The notes under the pieces were generated by a model. The model searched no databases. It was not told the origin of the DNA and saw only the letters and a program-made list of their open reading frames with translations. Position numbers and translations under genes: made by a program. Below, piece after piece: positions 15,031 through 15,378 of a stretch of 15,378 nt of DNA (its first letter is position 1; each line of letters begins with the position of its first letter). Source of the DNA: Flavobacteriaceae bacterium (GTDB lineage Bacteria; Bacteroidota; Bacteroidia; Flavobacteriales; Flavobacteriaceae); contig JAMPYA010000039.1 of assembly GCA_023700885.1 (NCBI GenBank), positions 1-15,378 of the forward strand. The letters are read 5' to 3'.

Positions 15031-15378
15031 TTATACTTTAATTGAACAACCTAAAGCTTTAGTTTCTGTTATTGCCGGTTTTTCTCCTTTTAGAAGGGCA
15101 TCAACAGCATCCTCTACGTATTTTACTTTTGCCCGTGTCGCATCTTTGTAATTATCATCAATGGCTCCGATATATGAAACCATAAGATTTCCTTTTTCCT
15201 TTTTTAGAATGAAAATATGTGGAGTTCTGGTGGCTCCATATTGAGGATAAATTTTCTGACCTTCATCCAATAAATACGGAAAAGTAAATCCTTTTTCTTG
15301 GGCTCTAACTTTCATTAATTCATAACTATCTTTTGGCTCTTTTGTCGGATTATTGGGGTTGATTGCAATAACTGGATA
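15031..15378 (-). CDS. Thioredoxin-family (AhpC/TSA-like) protein, C-terminal part
   Basis: Partial gene: the frame is open to the window edge, giving the last 115 residues. The upstream part with any redox CxxC or peroxidatic Cys lies outside the window. Visible thioredoxin-fold features are YPVIAINPNNP (strand plus loop), FTFPYLLDEGQ, a TRTPHIFIL segment with the cis-Pro that faces the active site, and a final Lys-Ala-Leu-Gly-Cys-Ser-Ile-Lys tail typical of a flavobacterial thioredoxin-family group. An apparent internal ATG start at 15315 is not the real start, because the upstream codons continue the fold. Redox role is inferred. Confidence 0.8.
   Translation of the reverse strand, partial: YPVIAINPNNPTKEPKDSYELMKVRAQEKGFTFPYLLDEGQKIYPQYGATRTPHIFILKKEKGNLMVSYIGAIDDNYKDATRAKVKYVEDAVDALLKGEKPAITETKALGCSIKV

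Noticed and set aside
1..15378. A novel defence, mobile or toxin-antitoxin system
   Set aside because: Every sizeable gene belongs to a known housekeeping, envelope or motility family; no integrase, nuclease, reverse transcriptase or toxin signatures were found.

Overview
The window is AT-rich (roughly 30% GC by eye). It carries a gliding-motility lipoprotein gene (gldJ) beside the type IX secretion genes porV and porU, Mla-type lipid ABC genes, and promoters of the TTG / TAnnTTTG type. Together these point to a marine or host-associated member of the Flavobacteriia (Bacteroidota). I cannot name a genus. There are no phage, transposon, CRISPR or defence genes. It is mostly chromosomal housekeeping, with one clearly decayed gene.

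Region 1 (74-5504, + strand): a beta-helix surface lipoprotein, then a tightly packed run of SDR oxidoreductase, SprT-like zinc protein, mannose-1-phosphate guanylyltransferase and a DUF389 membrane protein (gaps of 9-11 bp). It ends at a hairpin terminator shared with the convergent tRNA-Lys(UUU). That tRNA has a textbook Bacteroidota promoter.

Region 2 (5660-9118, - strand): mlaF and mlaE homologues overlap by one base (lipid transport across the envelope). They are followed upstream by a repeat-rich intergenic stretch, a stand-alone ketoacyl-ACP synthase III-like gene, and cytidine deaminase.

Region 3 (9141-12688): the type IX secretion/gliding locus. porV and cdd sit downstream of what was porU, the CTD-cleaving sortase gene. 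Only about 95 N-terminal codons and about 65 C-terminal codons of porU remain, fused across a large internal deletion. The C-terminal part also has two in-frame CAA-to-TAA stops and two single-base frameshifts. gldJ is divergent and intact.

Region 4 (12709-15378): a terminator-like hairpin right in front of murF, then, on the other strand, a BadF/N-acetylglucosamine-kinase-like gene and the C-terminal part of a thioredoxin-fold protein that runs off the window.

No undescribed multi-gene system is visible. The main discovery is the decayed porU beside intact porV and gldJ.
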